A DNA stretch of 64,000 nt, from contig NC_019678.1 of assembly GCF_000316665.1 (NCBI RefSeq), positions 1,364,001 through 1,428,000 of the forward strand. Reading direction: 5' to 3'. Below are positions 46,149 through 54,821 of this stretch, in pieces. The position numbers were made by a program, and so were the translations under genes. How positions within the stretch are numbered: position 1 is the stretch's first letter; each line of letters begins with the position of its first letter. This DNA comes from Rivularia sp. PCC 7116 (GTDB lineage: Bacteria; Cyanobacteriota; Cyanobacteriia; Cyanobacteriales; Nostocaceae). The notes under the pieces are model-generated. The model was not told the DNA's origin, did not search any database, and saw only the letters and a program-made list of their open reading frames with translations.

Positions 46149-47198
46149 TTATTGTATAGAGTTAATAGCCTGCTGCAATTCTCGAAGTTTATCTAAAACT
46201 ACCCCACAGCTAAAAAGTTCTTGAGCTTTGGCTAAACCTTCAGACATATCAGCACAAATTCCGCAACGAAATAGATAAAATCCGCTATTCCATAATGCTG
46301 TTTGCATCAATTCGGATTGCGAACCAGCTAAAACTGATTTCATCTCCGATATTAACTCTTGGGTACTATTCAAAGGTATATTTTTCGTAGTCAAACCATA
46401 TTCGCGAGGAACTAAAAGCAATCTCTCGATAGTTTTAGTTCCATTTCCTAAACCTATAATCGCAGTACGATCTTGTGGTAAATCGCAACTACCTTCCAAA
46501 CCTTTAACTGTAGTGAAATTAGTGATTCCCATATGAGACAAAGTTGCTTGAAACCTTTCCTCAGTTGGTGGGTGAACAAACCCAGTAACTATATGAGCAT
46601 CTCCTGCATAAGGGCACCAAATTAATTCCATTGAAGCAAAGGGCGGACGTTTGCCGATTTGATCGCGGTATTCCCAAATACTTTTTATTAAAGGAAAATG
46701 CATTGGTGGGTAAACGAAGCCAATCCCCGTTTTCTCTAAAACGTGCTGGGTTTTGGATAACTCTAACTTTGTCCAATCAACACCCAAACTTTGCCAAATT
46801 TCTACTAAAGGAAGTCCGTACTTTGTCGGAAGGCGATCGCCACCGTGCATGATGACATTTTGACCGCAACAGGCTAATAACAAAGCTGTTAACGGACTAA
46901 CTGGTGCAGTGCGGGTTCTGCCATCGTAAGGAATGCCAAAAACGATAGTGGGTTTCTCGGTAGGAATTGCTTGTAATTTTGGTCCTAGTTCTTCGTAAGC
47001 ATCCAACATTCCCGCTAATTCTTCGCTAGTAGGTCGTTTAATGCGGTGTGCAATCAAAAAACCACCAATTTGTGCTGGTGTTGCTTCCCCCAACAACATC
47101 ATTTTAGTTGCTAATCCTGCCTCAGTACGAGTTAAATTATGTGAAGTATGTTGACCGCTACCTATTTTCTTAAGTAAATCTCTAAATAAATTGCTCAT
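46149..47198 (-). CDS. TrpD2-like protein (anthranilate phosphoribosyltransferase family)
   Basis: The 349-residue protein has the PRT/nucleoside phosphorylase fold of TrpD: an N-terminal helical part with LTRTEAGLATKMMLLGEATPAQIGGFLIAHRIK in pieces, then GIPYDGRTRTAPVSPLTALLLACCG and NVIMHGGDRLPTKYG at about 115-130. True TrpD has a GTGGD loop and KHGNR; here these are YDGRTRT and MHGGDR, so ordinary anthranilate transferase activity is doubtful and it fits the TrpD2/YbiB side-branch, for which nucleic-acid binding is reported. It sits between an NtcB-like regulator and a DJ-1 gene, all on the minus strand. Confidence 0.78.
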   Translation of the reverse strand: MSNLFRDLLKKIGSGQHTSHNLTRTEAGLATKMMLLGEATPAQIGGFLIAHRIKRPTSEELAGMLDAYEELGPKLQAIPTEKPTIVFGIPYDGRTRTAPVSPLTALLLACCGQNVIMHGGDRLPTKYGLPLVEIWQSLGVDWTKLELSKTQHVLEKTGIGFVYPPMHFPLIKSIWEYRDQIGKRPPFASMELIWCPYAGDAHIVTGFVHPPTEERFQATLSHMGITNFTTVKGLEGSCDLPQDRTAIIGLGNGTKTIERLLLVPREYGLTTKNIPLNSTQELISEMKSVLAGSQSELMQTALWNSGFYLFRCGICADMSEGLAKAQELFSCGVVLDKLRELQQAINSIQ

Positions 47199-47362
47199 AT
47201 TTTTTAGTTAACACCCTTGGGGAAGATAGGGGGACATTTTCAAATTAACGAGTAACGATTAAGAATTCACCAGTAATAATGCATGAGAATCGATGCTTAA
47301 GGAGTAGATGATAAGAACGAATTAGTATTGCCAAAATCTAATAACTGTTAACTGAATACTGT

Positions 47363-48298
47363 TCACTTTTTCCCGTTGACTTGTTGAGGAATTTGTTCTT
47401 TTACAAGATGCCAAAAATATTGTATTGGGGGAATTTTTAAGCGGTCTTGGGTTGTTACTATTACTACTTGGCGAGTTAAATATGTATCTTGTGAAGAAGC
47501 ATTGTTGTTAATAGTGAAAGGGCGAATTGCAAGACTGGGGTCGATGCGTGCTTCAATTAATGCAGAACTTGGTAATAAAGCAATTAATTCTCCTTGACGT
47601 ACTATTCCTCGGAAAGCATCTAAAGTATTAACTTCTAAAGCCGATCTAAGTAAAGTTTCGGTTTGGTCAAATTGATTTTGCACTAAACGTTGCATTCCAT
47701 AACCTTCTTTAAAAATTACTTGTCGATAGCGAATTAATTCTGACCAAGGAATACATTCATATTTTGCTAAAGGATGATTGGCACAGATTAAAGCTTCTAT
47801 CTTATCTTCATAAAGGGTTTCAACAACCATTTCTTTACTGATGGTAAGAAAACGATTGTTCATTACAATAGCTACATCCACTAAACCATCTTTCAGAACC
47901 TTTAGTGCCCTATCGCTACCCAATGATGTTATTCGTAATTGTACATCGGGGTACTGGTTGCAAAAGGATTGTAATAAAGGTGGAAAATAGTAAGCACTTA
48001 CTGAAGGAATAGAAGCAATACAAAGTTCTGGTTGCTTTCCTGCAATCAAATCTGTTATTTCTTGCTTTACAGTTTGCCACTCTAAGCAAATTTTACGGGC
48101 ACGAGGCAGTAAAGTTTCACCCGCCAATGTCAATTTTGATTGACTGGTTCGGTGAAACAGTTCAAAGCCTAAATCTGCTTCCAATGATTGAATTTGGCGA
48201 CTAATTGTAGATTGAGTCACACTACATTTACGCGCTGCTTTCTGAAAACTACCACACTCGGCGATCGCCAAGAAGGCTTGCAACTGTTCTAGCCGCAT
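47363..48298 (-). CDS. ntcB: LysR-type transcriptional regulator, NtcB-like
   Basis: The 311-residue protein has a LysR winged HTH at about 1-60 (MRLEQLQAFLAIAECGSFQ; VTQSTISRQIQSLEADLG) and a periplasmic-binding-like effector domain at about 90-300. The sequence, especially SLGSDRALKVLKDGLVDVAIV and LDAFRGIVRQGELIALLPSSAL, resembles NtcB, the cyanobacterial activator of nitrate assimilation genes that responds to nitrite; this rests on memory. Support comes from the promoter: a perfect GTA-N8-TAC NtcA box lies upstream, as expected for ntcB. The stop codon TGA lies in a CTGTTCA-type repeat. The nirA/nrt/narB genes are not in this window. Confidence 0.72.
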   Translation of the reverse strand: MRLEQLQAFLAIAECGSFQKAARKCSVTQSTISRQIQSLEADLGFELFHRTSQSKLTLAGETLLPRARKICLEWQTVKQEITDLIAGKQPELCIASIPSVSAYYFPPLLQSFCNQYPDVQLRITSLGSDRALKVLKDGLVDVAIVMNNRFLTISKEMVVETLYEDKIEALICANHPLAKYECIPWSELIRYRQVIFKEGYGMQRLVQNQFDQTETLLRSALEVNTLDAFRGIVRQGELIALLPSSALIEARIDPSLAIRPFTINNNASSQDTYLTRQVVIVTTQDRLKIPPIQYFWHLVKEQIPQQVNGKK

Positions 48299-48334
48299 TT
48301 TTAAGTAGCCAATCGTTATTTTTATAACAAATTT

Positions 48335-48377
48335 AACTTAACTTACTTTTTCTTTTTTATTTAGTAAATTATGTTAC
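48335..48377 (-). promoter_or_regulatory. NtcA-activated promoter of the NtcB-like gene
   Basis: On the minus strand GTAACATAATTTAC (48377-48364) is an exact GTA-N8-TAC palindrome, the NtcA consensus. Twenty-three bases further the hexamer TAAGTT (48340-48335) fits the TAN3T -10 box. This is the canonical class II NtcA layout. It ends 37 bases before the start codon at 48298. Confidence 0.72.
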
Positions 48378-48676
48378 ATATATGCCTTTTGTATCATCTG
48401 TTTTTTGAGTAAGACATGCTTATAATTCTACCTTAATAGCAGTTGCTCCCAGAATTAGAGTCAGTTTTTTGTTGGTATTGACAATCAAAAAATGCTAATT
48501 GTCTTTGTAAATTCAAACTATAAATCAACAAAATATTATTAATGATATTTGTTCAAATAAGCCCTGTTTTTCCGAAAATATTAGTCAGAAGATTATATTC
48601 GGGGGTAATAAAAGACAATCTCGTAGAGTGTAATCAAAAATACTTGCTTTCAATAAGTGAAATAACTATCAGTCAC

Positions 48677-49096
48677 TTATCGGATTAAAACTTTTTCACC
48701 TTCAACTTTAACTGCATATGTTTTTAAAGGTGTTGTGGCTGGTGCTTTTTCAACTTTACCAGCAACACCAAATTCAGAACCGTGACAAGGACAAACAAAT
48801 TTATTCATATCGGCTTTCCATTCTACCGTACAACCGGAATGAGTACAGGTAGGATTCACGGCAACTAAATCGCCAGGAACCGAAGTTTTAACTAATAAGA
48901 CTTCTCCACCCGATTTATTTTTCGACAGCAACTTTTCGTTAGTATTTAATTCGGAAGATGTTCCAACTTCTTGCCATTCTTGAGATTCTGAGGCGTTTTG
49001 CTTTGTTTCCTTTGAAGAACAAGCTGCAATAGCTACGGGTAAACAACTTGCTATCCAACCGATTCCAACCCAGTTTAAGAAGCTACGACGGTTCAT
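48677..49096 (-). CDS. Rieske [2Fe-2S] lipoprotein
   Basis: The 139-residue protein starts with a twin-arginine signal, NRRSFLNWVG, and a lipobox-like VAIAAC (Cys26), so it is probably exported folded and lipid-anchored. The Rieske cluster ligands are complete: Cys84-x-His86 and Cys102-x2-His105, with Cys89 and Cys104 placed for the usual disulfide (CTHSGC and CPCHGSEF). It is shorter than PetC and lacks its membrane helix, so it is a small Rieske ferredoxin-like protein, not the b6f subunit. AAGGGGAACC upstream of the ATG is a good ribosome binding site. The redox partner is unknown. Weak hairpin arms at 48653-48660 and 48673-48680 overlap the stop. Confidence 0.9.
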   Translation of the reverse strand: MNRRSFLNWVGIGWIASCLPVAIAACSSKETKQNASESQEWQEVGTSSELNTNEKLLSKNKSGGEVLLVKTSVPGDLVAVNPTCTHSGCTVEWKADMNKFVCPCHGSEFGVAGKVEKAPATTPLKTYAVKVEGEKVLIR

Positions 49097-49357
49097 GGTT
49101 CCCCTTCAAAATACGCTAGATAATAGTTTACACTCTATATTTATTCGTGATTCAAGGCAATAAATATTTACTGTCTTTTAACAGCTGTTTACCTAATATA
49201 GTTATTGATTAACCGGGAATTGTTCATAGTAATAATTATGGGGTATGATTTAAACAAATGATTTTGCTTTATTTCTAATTATTAATTGATTTTATTTACT
49301 TTCAGATTTCCCAACCACCGTAAGTTATATCAAAATTTTCAATGCAAGGAATGAAGC

Positions 49358-49819
49358 ATGAGGAATCTATTCAGACAGATTCGTAAATACAGCCAAAATG
49401 AGAATTTCTTACATATAGTTGAAAATCTTCAGGTCTTAGTTTCCAAGTTGCTTTCTATTACTATGATAGTTTTAATTTTAATTGCTATCGTGGATTTAGT
49501 CATATTTATATTTGATAAACTGCTTACTTGGGATGTCAACAAAGCCAGTTTCAACAAAAACTTATTTACAGCTTTCGGACTATTTTTAAATATTTTAATT
49601 GCTTTAGAAATTTTAGAAAATATTACTGCTTATCTGAGAAAAAGCGTGATTCATGTTGAGCTAGTAATAGCTACTTCTTTAATAGCCGTAGCAAGAAAAA
49701 TTATTATTTTAGATTTAAAGAATACAGAAGGACTCAAAGTAATTGGATTAGGAATAGCAGTTTTTTCTTTATCAATAAGTTATTGGATTATCCGGCGCAG
49801 TCATCGCAGGAATTCTTAA
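49358..49819 (+). CDS. PsiE-like membrane protein
   Basis: The 153-residue protein has four membrane helices and the features of the phosphate-starvation-inducible PsiE family: an N-terminal ENLQVLVSKLLSI, a loop with FTAFGLFLNILIALEILENI, and IHVELVIATSLIAVARKIIILD in the third helix region. PsiE function is not known beyond phosphate-dependent expression in E. coli. The gene converges on the MBL-fold gene with only 13 bases between the stops. No Pho box was identified. Confidence 0.82.
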   Translation: MRNLFRQIRKYSQNENFLHIVENLQVLVSKLLSITMIVLILIAIVDLVIFIFDKLLTWDVNKASFNKNLFTAFGLFLNILIALEILENITAYLRKSVIHVELVIATSLIAVARKIIILDLKNTEGLKVIGLGIAVFSLSISYWIIRRSHRRNS

Positions 49820-49832
49820 TATTCAAATCACT

Positions 49833-50735
49833 TCAATTAACTGATATTACCATACCTTCACGTGCTAAAAAGGCTTGCTCAAATTCAGATTTAAGATTTG
49901 TTTGGACTCGATTTAAAAAATCATCGTTATCATTAGGATGATGATTGGAAAATACAAGTTTCTTAACACCTGCTTTACGAGCTAAATCCACTCCAACTTG
50001 CCAATAGCAATCAATTGGTGTTTGTGAATTACGAAAATCAGAAGTAATGTAACCAGGATTCACAATCATTAAGTCTGCTTCTTGAGTTAATTTTTTTAAG
50101 CTTTCTTGTTCCGAATCATCGATTTTTGACTGTAAGTCTGTAATATAAGCAACGCTATAGTCTTTCCATATAACTTTATACCCGATAGACTTCGTGACAT
50201 TATTTATTAGTGCCATTTCTACGATTACATCATCTATGCTTACCGCTTTATCTGGAGTCAAATAATAAAATTGCAGTTCAGACTTCATTGCTTGTAAGGG
50301 ATAAGGAAAATGCGGTAACAACATCTGATCGCCCAGAGATTGCTTAATTGATGCACCATTTGAAGCCGCCGTACCGTAGATATGCAAATAGTTTTGAGGT
50401 GCAAATGCAGGGGCAAAAAACGGAAAGCCTTGAATGCGGTTTGTTTGAGCATTGGTAAAAAACAAATGAGCAACTAATTCTTGCTGTTGTTTTAGCCAAC
50501 TTTTTCCCAATACTCGCAATCCCGTACCACCATCAAAAATGAGATTATTTGTGCCAACCTGCATTTCCACACAGGCTGTATTACCTCCATAAAAATTAGT
50601 CTCTTCGCCTGGAGTGGGAATTAAACCCCGTACCCCCCAAAATTTTACGAAAAATTTTTCCGGTTGCTTTTCAGAGCAGTTTAGGGGCGATTGGTTCGCA
50701 TCTTGAGCATGACTCGACGGTTCTATCTGTGACAT
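49833..50735 (-). CDS. Metallo-beta-lactamase-fold protein with lost metal site (predicted pseudoenzyme)
   Basis: The 300-residue protein follows the RNase Z-like MBL family closely: KFWGVRGLIPTPG at 31-43, FYGGNTACVEM at 48-58, IFDGGTGLRVLG at 66-77, and IQGFPFFAPAF at 101-111. The motif before IQGFPFF, normally THxHxDH, reads TNAQTNR (94-100). The later His/Asp positions are also changed: INNVTKSIGYK where LNHPGG-type is expected, NPGYITSD where D-A-x-Y is expected, and SNHHPNDND. It should not bind two zincs. It lies 5 bases downstream of panD and is probably co-transcribed with it. A structural or regulatory role is inferred. Confidence 0.82.
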   Translation of the reverse strand: MSQIEPSSHAQDANQSPLNCSEKQPEKFFVKFWGVRGLIPTPGEETNFYGGNTACVEMQVGTNNLIFDGGTGLRVLGKSWLKQQQELVAHLFFTNAQTNRIQGFPFFAPAFAPQNYLHIYGTAASNGASIKQSLGDQMLLPHFPYPLQAMKSELQFYYLTPDKAVSIDDVIVEMALINNVTKSIGYKVIWKDYSVAYITDLQSKIDDSEQESLKKLTQEADLMIVNPGYITSDFRNSQTPIDCYWQVGVDLARKAGVKKLVFSNHHPNDNDDFLNRVQTNLKSEFEQAFLAREGMVISVN

Positions 50736-50740
50736 GTTTG

Positions 50741-51130
50741 CTAAATAATAGTCTTAGCGAGCAGTTCATCGTAGTGACGCACTTCTAACAATTTGTTTTT
50801 CTCGTCTACGATCGCAACTGTTGGAGAGAAGCTAGTAGTTTCTTCCAAGGTAAACTGCCCGTAAGACATTATAATCAAGCGGTCCCCTTTTATGCCCAAA
50901 CGCGCCGCAGCCCCGTTTAGCTCAATGGCTCCAGAATTCGCATCAGCCGGTATTGTATAAGTTACGAAACGCTCGCCATTAGTCACGTTCACCACTTGCA
51001 CCTGCTCGTAAGGCAAAATGCCAGCTTTCTCTAAAAGCATTTGATCTATGGTGATACTTCCCACGTAGTTGGGATTTACTTCAGTGAGAGTACAATTGTG
51101 AATTTTTGCAAAAAGAAGCGTGCGTTGCAT
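50741..51130 (-). CDS. panD: Aspartate 1-decarboxylase
   Basis: The 129-residue proenzyme has Lys9 (FAKIH), the self-cleavage site Gly24-Ser25 in YVGSITID, and [12 protein letters not shown] and [19 protein letters not shown] downstream, the standard PanD pattern. After cleavage Ser25 becomes the pyruvoyl cofactor. The enzyme makes beta-alanine for pantothenate and CoA. The stop lies 5 bases from the start of the MBL-fold gene, so the two form an operon. The upstream ppa gene is 90 bases away on the same strand. Confidence 0.96.
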   Translation of the reverse strand: MQRTLLFAKIHNCTLTEVNPNYVGSITIDQMLLEKAGILPYEQVQVVNVTNGERFVTYTIPADANSGAIELNGAAARLGIKGDRLIIMSYGQFTLEETTSFSPTVAIVDEKNKLLEVRHYDELLAKTII

Positions 51131-51220
51131 TGGGCAATTAGGTTTTAGAAGAAAAGATTTACAAAAGCAAGTTGCTATGGCTGAGCGGAATTTTTATCTT
51201 AGAAAAAGAGAGATTATTTT

Positions 51221-51730
51221 CTACTTGCCAGCTTTGATGCATTGTTCGACTAAAGGTGCTACTTTCTCAACATCTTGCCAACCAAGAATCTCAGTGACCT
51301 TTTTTTCTAAGTTTTTGTAACTCCGGAAGAATTCTGCGATTTCATCAAGTCGATGAGGTGCTAAATCTCTAAGAGACTTTACGTTAGCATAACGCGGGTC
51401 TTTATCGGCAACGCAAAGAATTTTTTCATCGCGATCGCCCCCATCAATCATTTCCAACATTCCTATAGGTCGTGCTGCAATTACACAACCAGGAAAGGTT
51501 GGCTCGTCCATTATTACCATACCATCGAGGGGGTCACCATCATCAGCCAAAGTGTTAGGTACGAAACCATAGTCGTAGGGATATTGTACCGATGAATAAA
51601 GCACCCGATCTAAAGCAAAAGCTTGTAAATCCTTGTCATACTCGTATTTATTTTTACTTCCACCAACAATCTCAATTAAAACGTTTATCAAACCGGGTTT
51701 CGGTTGGGCTGGGATAATCGATAAGTCCAC
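51221..51730 (-). CDS. ppa: Soluble inorganic pyrophosphatase (family I)
   Basis: The 169-residue protein has the family I active-site residues: [15 protein letters not shown] at about 22-36, [11 protein letters not shown] at about 50-60, and the signature [11 protein letters not shown] at about 63-73 with the metal-binding Asp. It hydrolyses pyrophosphate and pulls biosynthetic reactions forward. The start codon is GTG, with AGGAGT nine bases upstream. It is the first gene of a minus-strand set with panD and the MBL-fold gene. Confidence 0.96.
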   Translation of the reverse strand: MDLSIIPAQPKPGLINVLIEIVGGSKNKYEYDKDLQAFALDRVLYSSVQYPYDYGFVPNTLADDGDPLDGMVIMDEPTFPGCVIAARPIGMLEMIDGGDRDEKILCVADKDPRYANVKSLRDLAPHRLDEIAEFFRSYKNLEKKVTEILGWQDVEKVAPLVEQCIKAGK

Positions 51731-51871
51731 AGATTTACTCCTAAAGCAAAATTAGTTATCGGTGAGAGTTTGGAGGCTCCCGTGTAGAATTTTAGGTCAA
51801 TATGGACTTATCCCAAAGTGGTTTGTTGCGGCAGTAAGCTTATTTCATAAAATTAGCAGTTGAGACATAAA

Positions 51872-51971
51872 GGAGATCCAAAAAATAAAATATCGAGCTT
51901 TATCAAATACATGTCGGAGAAACAAGCGAGTGATTGGTGTTCCACCTGGAGTGCGGAACCCAAAGCTAGAT
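51872..51971 (-). repeat. About 100-nt structured dispersed repeat, copy B
   Basis: The reverse complement of this segment matches 36609-36707 along its length: ATCTAGCTTTGGGTTCCGC at one end, CTCGCTTGTTTCTCCGACAT in the middle, TTTGATAAAGCTCGATATT and GGATCTCC at the other end. The outer arms ATATCTAGCTTT/AAAGCTCGATAT pair with each other. The inner hairpin is kept (GGTTCC with GGAAC) even though the bases between have changed. Confidence 0.7.
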
Positions 51972-52009
51972 ATTTTCAGGAATGGCCGCAATTGTCACAA
52001 TGCCCATTT

Positions 52010-52069
52010 GGTGCGTGACACTGAAAACATTGTTACTACGTTCACAGTTACTCAAAGTGTCACAGCACC
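52010..52069. repeat. Interspersed inverted repeat GGTGCGTGACAC / GTGTCACAGCACC
   Basis: Arms at 52010-52021 and 52057-52069 are complementary apart from one extra base, followed by CTACAA. It resembles the common cyanobacterial palindrome family built on GGTGCGT...ACGCACCCTACA. No gene involved. Confidence 0.6.
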
Positions 52070-52160
52070 CTACAAGAAAAATGTGTCGGTTGCGTAAGTC
52101 CTAATTTTATTACTTGCAAGTGCATATCTAAGATCGCCTTCTCAACATGTTTGGCAAAAA

Positions 52161-52194
52161 ATAAAGATGCCTTGGAGAACATGGGCATCTTTAT
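52161..52194 (-). terminator. Terminator on the minus strand, downstream of the 88-residue gene
   Basis: An 11-bp perfect stem (52161-52171 with 52184-52194); on the minus strand it is followed by TTTTTTG. The nearest minus-strand gene stops at 52502, so a 3' untranslated region of about 310 bases would result. Confidence 0.65.
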
Positions 52195-52294
52195 AGGTAA
52201 ATTGGAACTTATAAATTCAGATCGCTGCTAAAAACTTTTGTGGACTAATATTTCGGGCAAAGCTTTCTATGATAGGAGTTTCAAACTTAATTAA

Positions 52295-52325
52295 TCCCAC
52301 ACCTTTGTTCGAGTATGGTGTGGGA
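52295..52325. other. Hairpin in the 3' region of the 88-residue gene
   Basis: TCCCACACC (52295-52303) pairs perfectly with GGTGTGGGA (52317-52325) around a 13-base loop. No T-run on either strand. It may be an RNA structural element or a dispersed palindrome. Confidence 0.5.
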
Positions 52326-52501
52326 CTTCTTGCGATTAGAAGTTAAAGCGTTCAAAAAGTTTCGCCTTACTCGATTAGTCAAAACAACGCTTTTGTACGC
52401 GCCACAAAAAAAGTTATATCTTACGAATGCTAATTCACATTAACTTTTCCCATACTCTAATTATAAGTAGAGGCGTGCTTATATTAATGCCTGCATTTAA
52501 A

Positions 52502-52768
52502 TCATTGTTTCAAGGAGTTGACTGAAGTATCTTTATTCATTTTATAAATGGATGAAATTTCACTGTTTATTAGTTCTGTATCATTGTCAGTTTTTTGCAA
52601 GTTATAGGTTAATGGTTGCCGGTTATCTGAAACGCTGCTTGAAGAGTAATGACCAATTACAAACATAGGTAGCGTTAGAGTTAACATAGCAATCGCTGTT
52701 CCTACAACGTCTGCCACACGTTGCGAAGGTAATTCCTCAGTATTGGCAGACTGACTGTTAGAATCCAT
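52502..52768 (-). CDS. Small single-pass membrane protein of unknown function
   Basis: The 88-residue protein has a polar head (MDSNSQSANTEELPSQRVAD), one membrane helix at about 21-41 (VVGTAIAMLTLTLPMFVIG) and a polar Ser/Asn/Lys-rich tail. I do not know the family. Codon use and the neat helix suggest a real protein, but no clear ribosome binding site was found. It is isolated, with about 770 bases below and 950 above it. Confidence 0.6.
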   Translation of the reverse strand: MDSNSQSANTEELPSQRVADVVGTAIAMLTLTLPMFVIGHYSSSSVSDNRQPLTYNLQKTDNDTELINSEISSIYKMNKDTSVNSLKQ

Positions 52769-53588
52769 ATAAATTATTTAGCTCTTTACATCACTAGTTG
52801 CTACAACTCTCTCTTAATTGAGAGTGTTGCTATTATTTTAGCTTTTTTTCTGACCGTAAACTCGGAAGAAAATAAGAATTTAAATGAGTCTTGGAAGTTA
52901 CTTTATATATTTCTTTATACGTGAAACTCTTGATACCAAGTAATTATTAAATAGCTTGTTTAACTACTTGTAACTAATCTCGCTTCATACTTGCGTATTG
53001 ACTGTGTTGATTACAGCTTAAATTGATTAAAATTCATGCAATAAAAAATACATATTATTTATCTAATAATATTAACTTTAAATCAAAAACGGGTCAATAT
53101 CATCTTCCAATAGATAGATAATTTGTTACATAGCAAGGCTTTTAAGCTTTTAAGAAAGAATTATCTATCTAGTTTAATACCTAAAAGTATTTGAGTATAC
53201 TTTAAAGTTTTTATATCATCATCAGTGATTACACTCAAAAGTTTTTGATTAGCTATATGCTTTTAATAAAAGATTTAGTTAATAATTCTATACCGCATAA
53301 CTACAGAATTTTTAAATTGTTTTTAAGTAGCAGTAAGTGACTATTGCTAGCTATAAATCTTCATATTTAAATCGGCGAAAATAATTATAAATACAGTTGA
53401 TAATACGGTTGAGGATGTTTCAATATCAAGTTATAAATATCCGGATGATTTCTGAAAAATTATCAAATGGTTATATGATATTAAATATTCTTTTAGTAGA
53501 GGTTATAGGAAGTATATTGACCCCGAAAATCCAAATAGCTGATATTCAAAAAATGTAACAATTTATGATGATTTTCCGGACTAAAAAA
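52769..53588. other. Intergenic region of about 820 bases
   Basis: Extremely AT-rich at 52900-53500, no credible frame, tRNA or repeat seen. Confidence 0.45.
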
Positions 53589-53610
53589 ACCGCCACTAAA
53601 ATAGGGCGGT
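53589..53610 (-). terminator. Terminator of the DUF362 gene
   Basis: ACCGCC/GGCGGT (53589-53594 with 53605-53610) with a 10-base loop; on the minus strand a run of seven T follows. Lies 108 bases past the DUF362 stop. Confidence 0.75.
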
Positions 53611-53717
53611 CTGGTTAAGCAATCGGAGGGTATTTATAGGTTACTCTGCTAACACATAAAATTGCTGTAGCCAAGCTTGCACTCTGCTTGCAATTTTTGA
53701 TGCTTTCAAAAATTCCC

Positions 53718-54689
53718 TCAATTTCCGGTATAAGCGTTCATTTTTTCTTTAATAAATCGAATATAAAGATGCTTGAAAGTAGATTTAATTACGCGGGGCA
53801 TTCCAAAATCAATTGGCATAAATTGTGAGGGTAACTGCCAATCGTTTATTTGCAATAAGTCGGGATGTAATTGGACGAATTGAATCTCATCTAGTTCCGG
53901 GCAAATTCCCAATCGCATTGATGCAGCAATGGTAGGTATTTGTTCGGGGGGAACATTTAGTATTTCTACCATCGCTCTGTCTAAAGCAAACACGTTTGTT
54001 GAACAACCCAAAACCCCTAATGGACGAGGTTCTCCGCCACTAGGTCCGTTACCCTCATGACCGATTATGCCGTCTATTATGGTTAAATTAGGGTTAATAG
54101 CCTTTGCAGTCTCTACCAACATTTCTCCAAAACGGTTGGCATCTTTTCCTGCTTCCATGTGCCACCAAGCTTTCATTTTCCCCGGTACGCAACCAAACAA
54201 GTTTTTGACTCCCAAAGTTAATACCAATTGAGCATGAGACTTGACTTTGGGTAAATTTATAACTACATCAGCTTCCATCGTCTCCTTGGAAAGCAGCAAA
54301 TGGTTAAATTTATCGTTGACAATTTCGTAGCGCTGACCACGAAATTCGATAATAGGAAGATTTAATTCCTCCAAAATTTGTTCGTATCCATTTGCTAAGG
54401 CTACTCCTTTTGCGCTACCAAAAGCGGGGCTGTCTCCCAAAAAAGGTTTGCCACCAGCCTCAATTACCATAGTTGCCAAAGCGTAAACCAATTCCGGGCG
54501 AGTAGTACATTCTCCTTTAGGGCGCGAACCCGTGAGCAAATTAGGTTTGAGTAAAACGCGATCGCCACTTTTAACAAATGCTGTGATTCCACCCAAAGGT
54601 TCGAGCAAGGTTTCCAAAGATTCCTTTAGTACTTCAATCTCATAAGAAGTAGCTCTAATTAAACTGACAGATGGTTTATAGGTCTGCAT
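53718..54689 (-). CDS. DUF362 domain protein
   Basis: The 323-residue protein matches DUF362: DRVLLKPNLLTG at about 44-55, ECTTRPELVYAL, the run GDSPAFGSAKGVALANGY at about 99-116, DVVINLPKVKSHAQLVLTLGVKNLFG at about 142-165, and IIDGIIGHEGNGPSGG at about 205-220. The domain binds metal or Fe-S in some fusions, but here there is no ferredoxin module and no Cys cluster, so it is the stand-alone form. Activity unknown. Its stop is followed by a clean terminator. Confidence 0.87.
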   Translation of the reverse strand: MQTYKPSVSLIRATSYEIEVLKESLETLLEPLGGITAFVKSGDRVLLKPNLLTGSRPKGECTTRPELVYALATMVIEAGGKPFLGDSPAFGSAKGVALANGYEQILEELNLPIIEFRGQRYEIVNDKFNHLLLSKETMEADVVINLPKVKSHAQLVLTLGVKNLFGCVPGKMKAWWHMEAGKDANRFGEMLVETAKAINPNLTIIDGIIGHEGNGPSGGEPRPLGVLGCSTNVFALDRAMVEILNVPPEQIPTIAASMRLGICPELDEIQFVQLHPDLLQINDWQLPSQFMPIDFGMPRVIKSTFKHLYIRFIKEKMNAYTGN

Positions 54690-54731
54690 TGATGTAGTTT
54701 TTCAACTTGATGGTTTTATCACAGCTTAGCT

Positions 54732-54784
54732 TAATGGTTGTTAGTGGTTAGTTGTTAGTGGTTAGTTGTTAGTTGTTAGGAGTT
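54732..54784. repeat. GTTAGTG/GTTAGTT heptamer array
   Basis: Tandem GGTTGTTAGT and GGTTAGTTGTTAG variants in the gap between aspA and the DUF362 gene. STRR-type. Confidence 0.85.
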
Positions 54785-54821
54785 ATATGATTTTGGATTG
54801 AAAGTTAGGAGTTAGGAATTA

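Noticed and set aside
49833-50735. MBL-fold gene considered a pseudogene
   Set aside because: The frame is intact over the full family length with tight spacing to panD, so loss of the metal site more likely reflects a functional pseudoenzyme.
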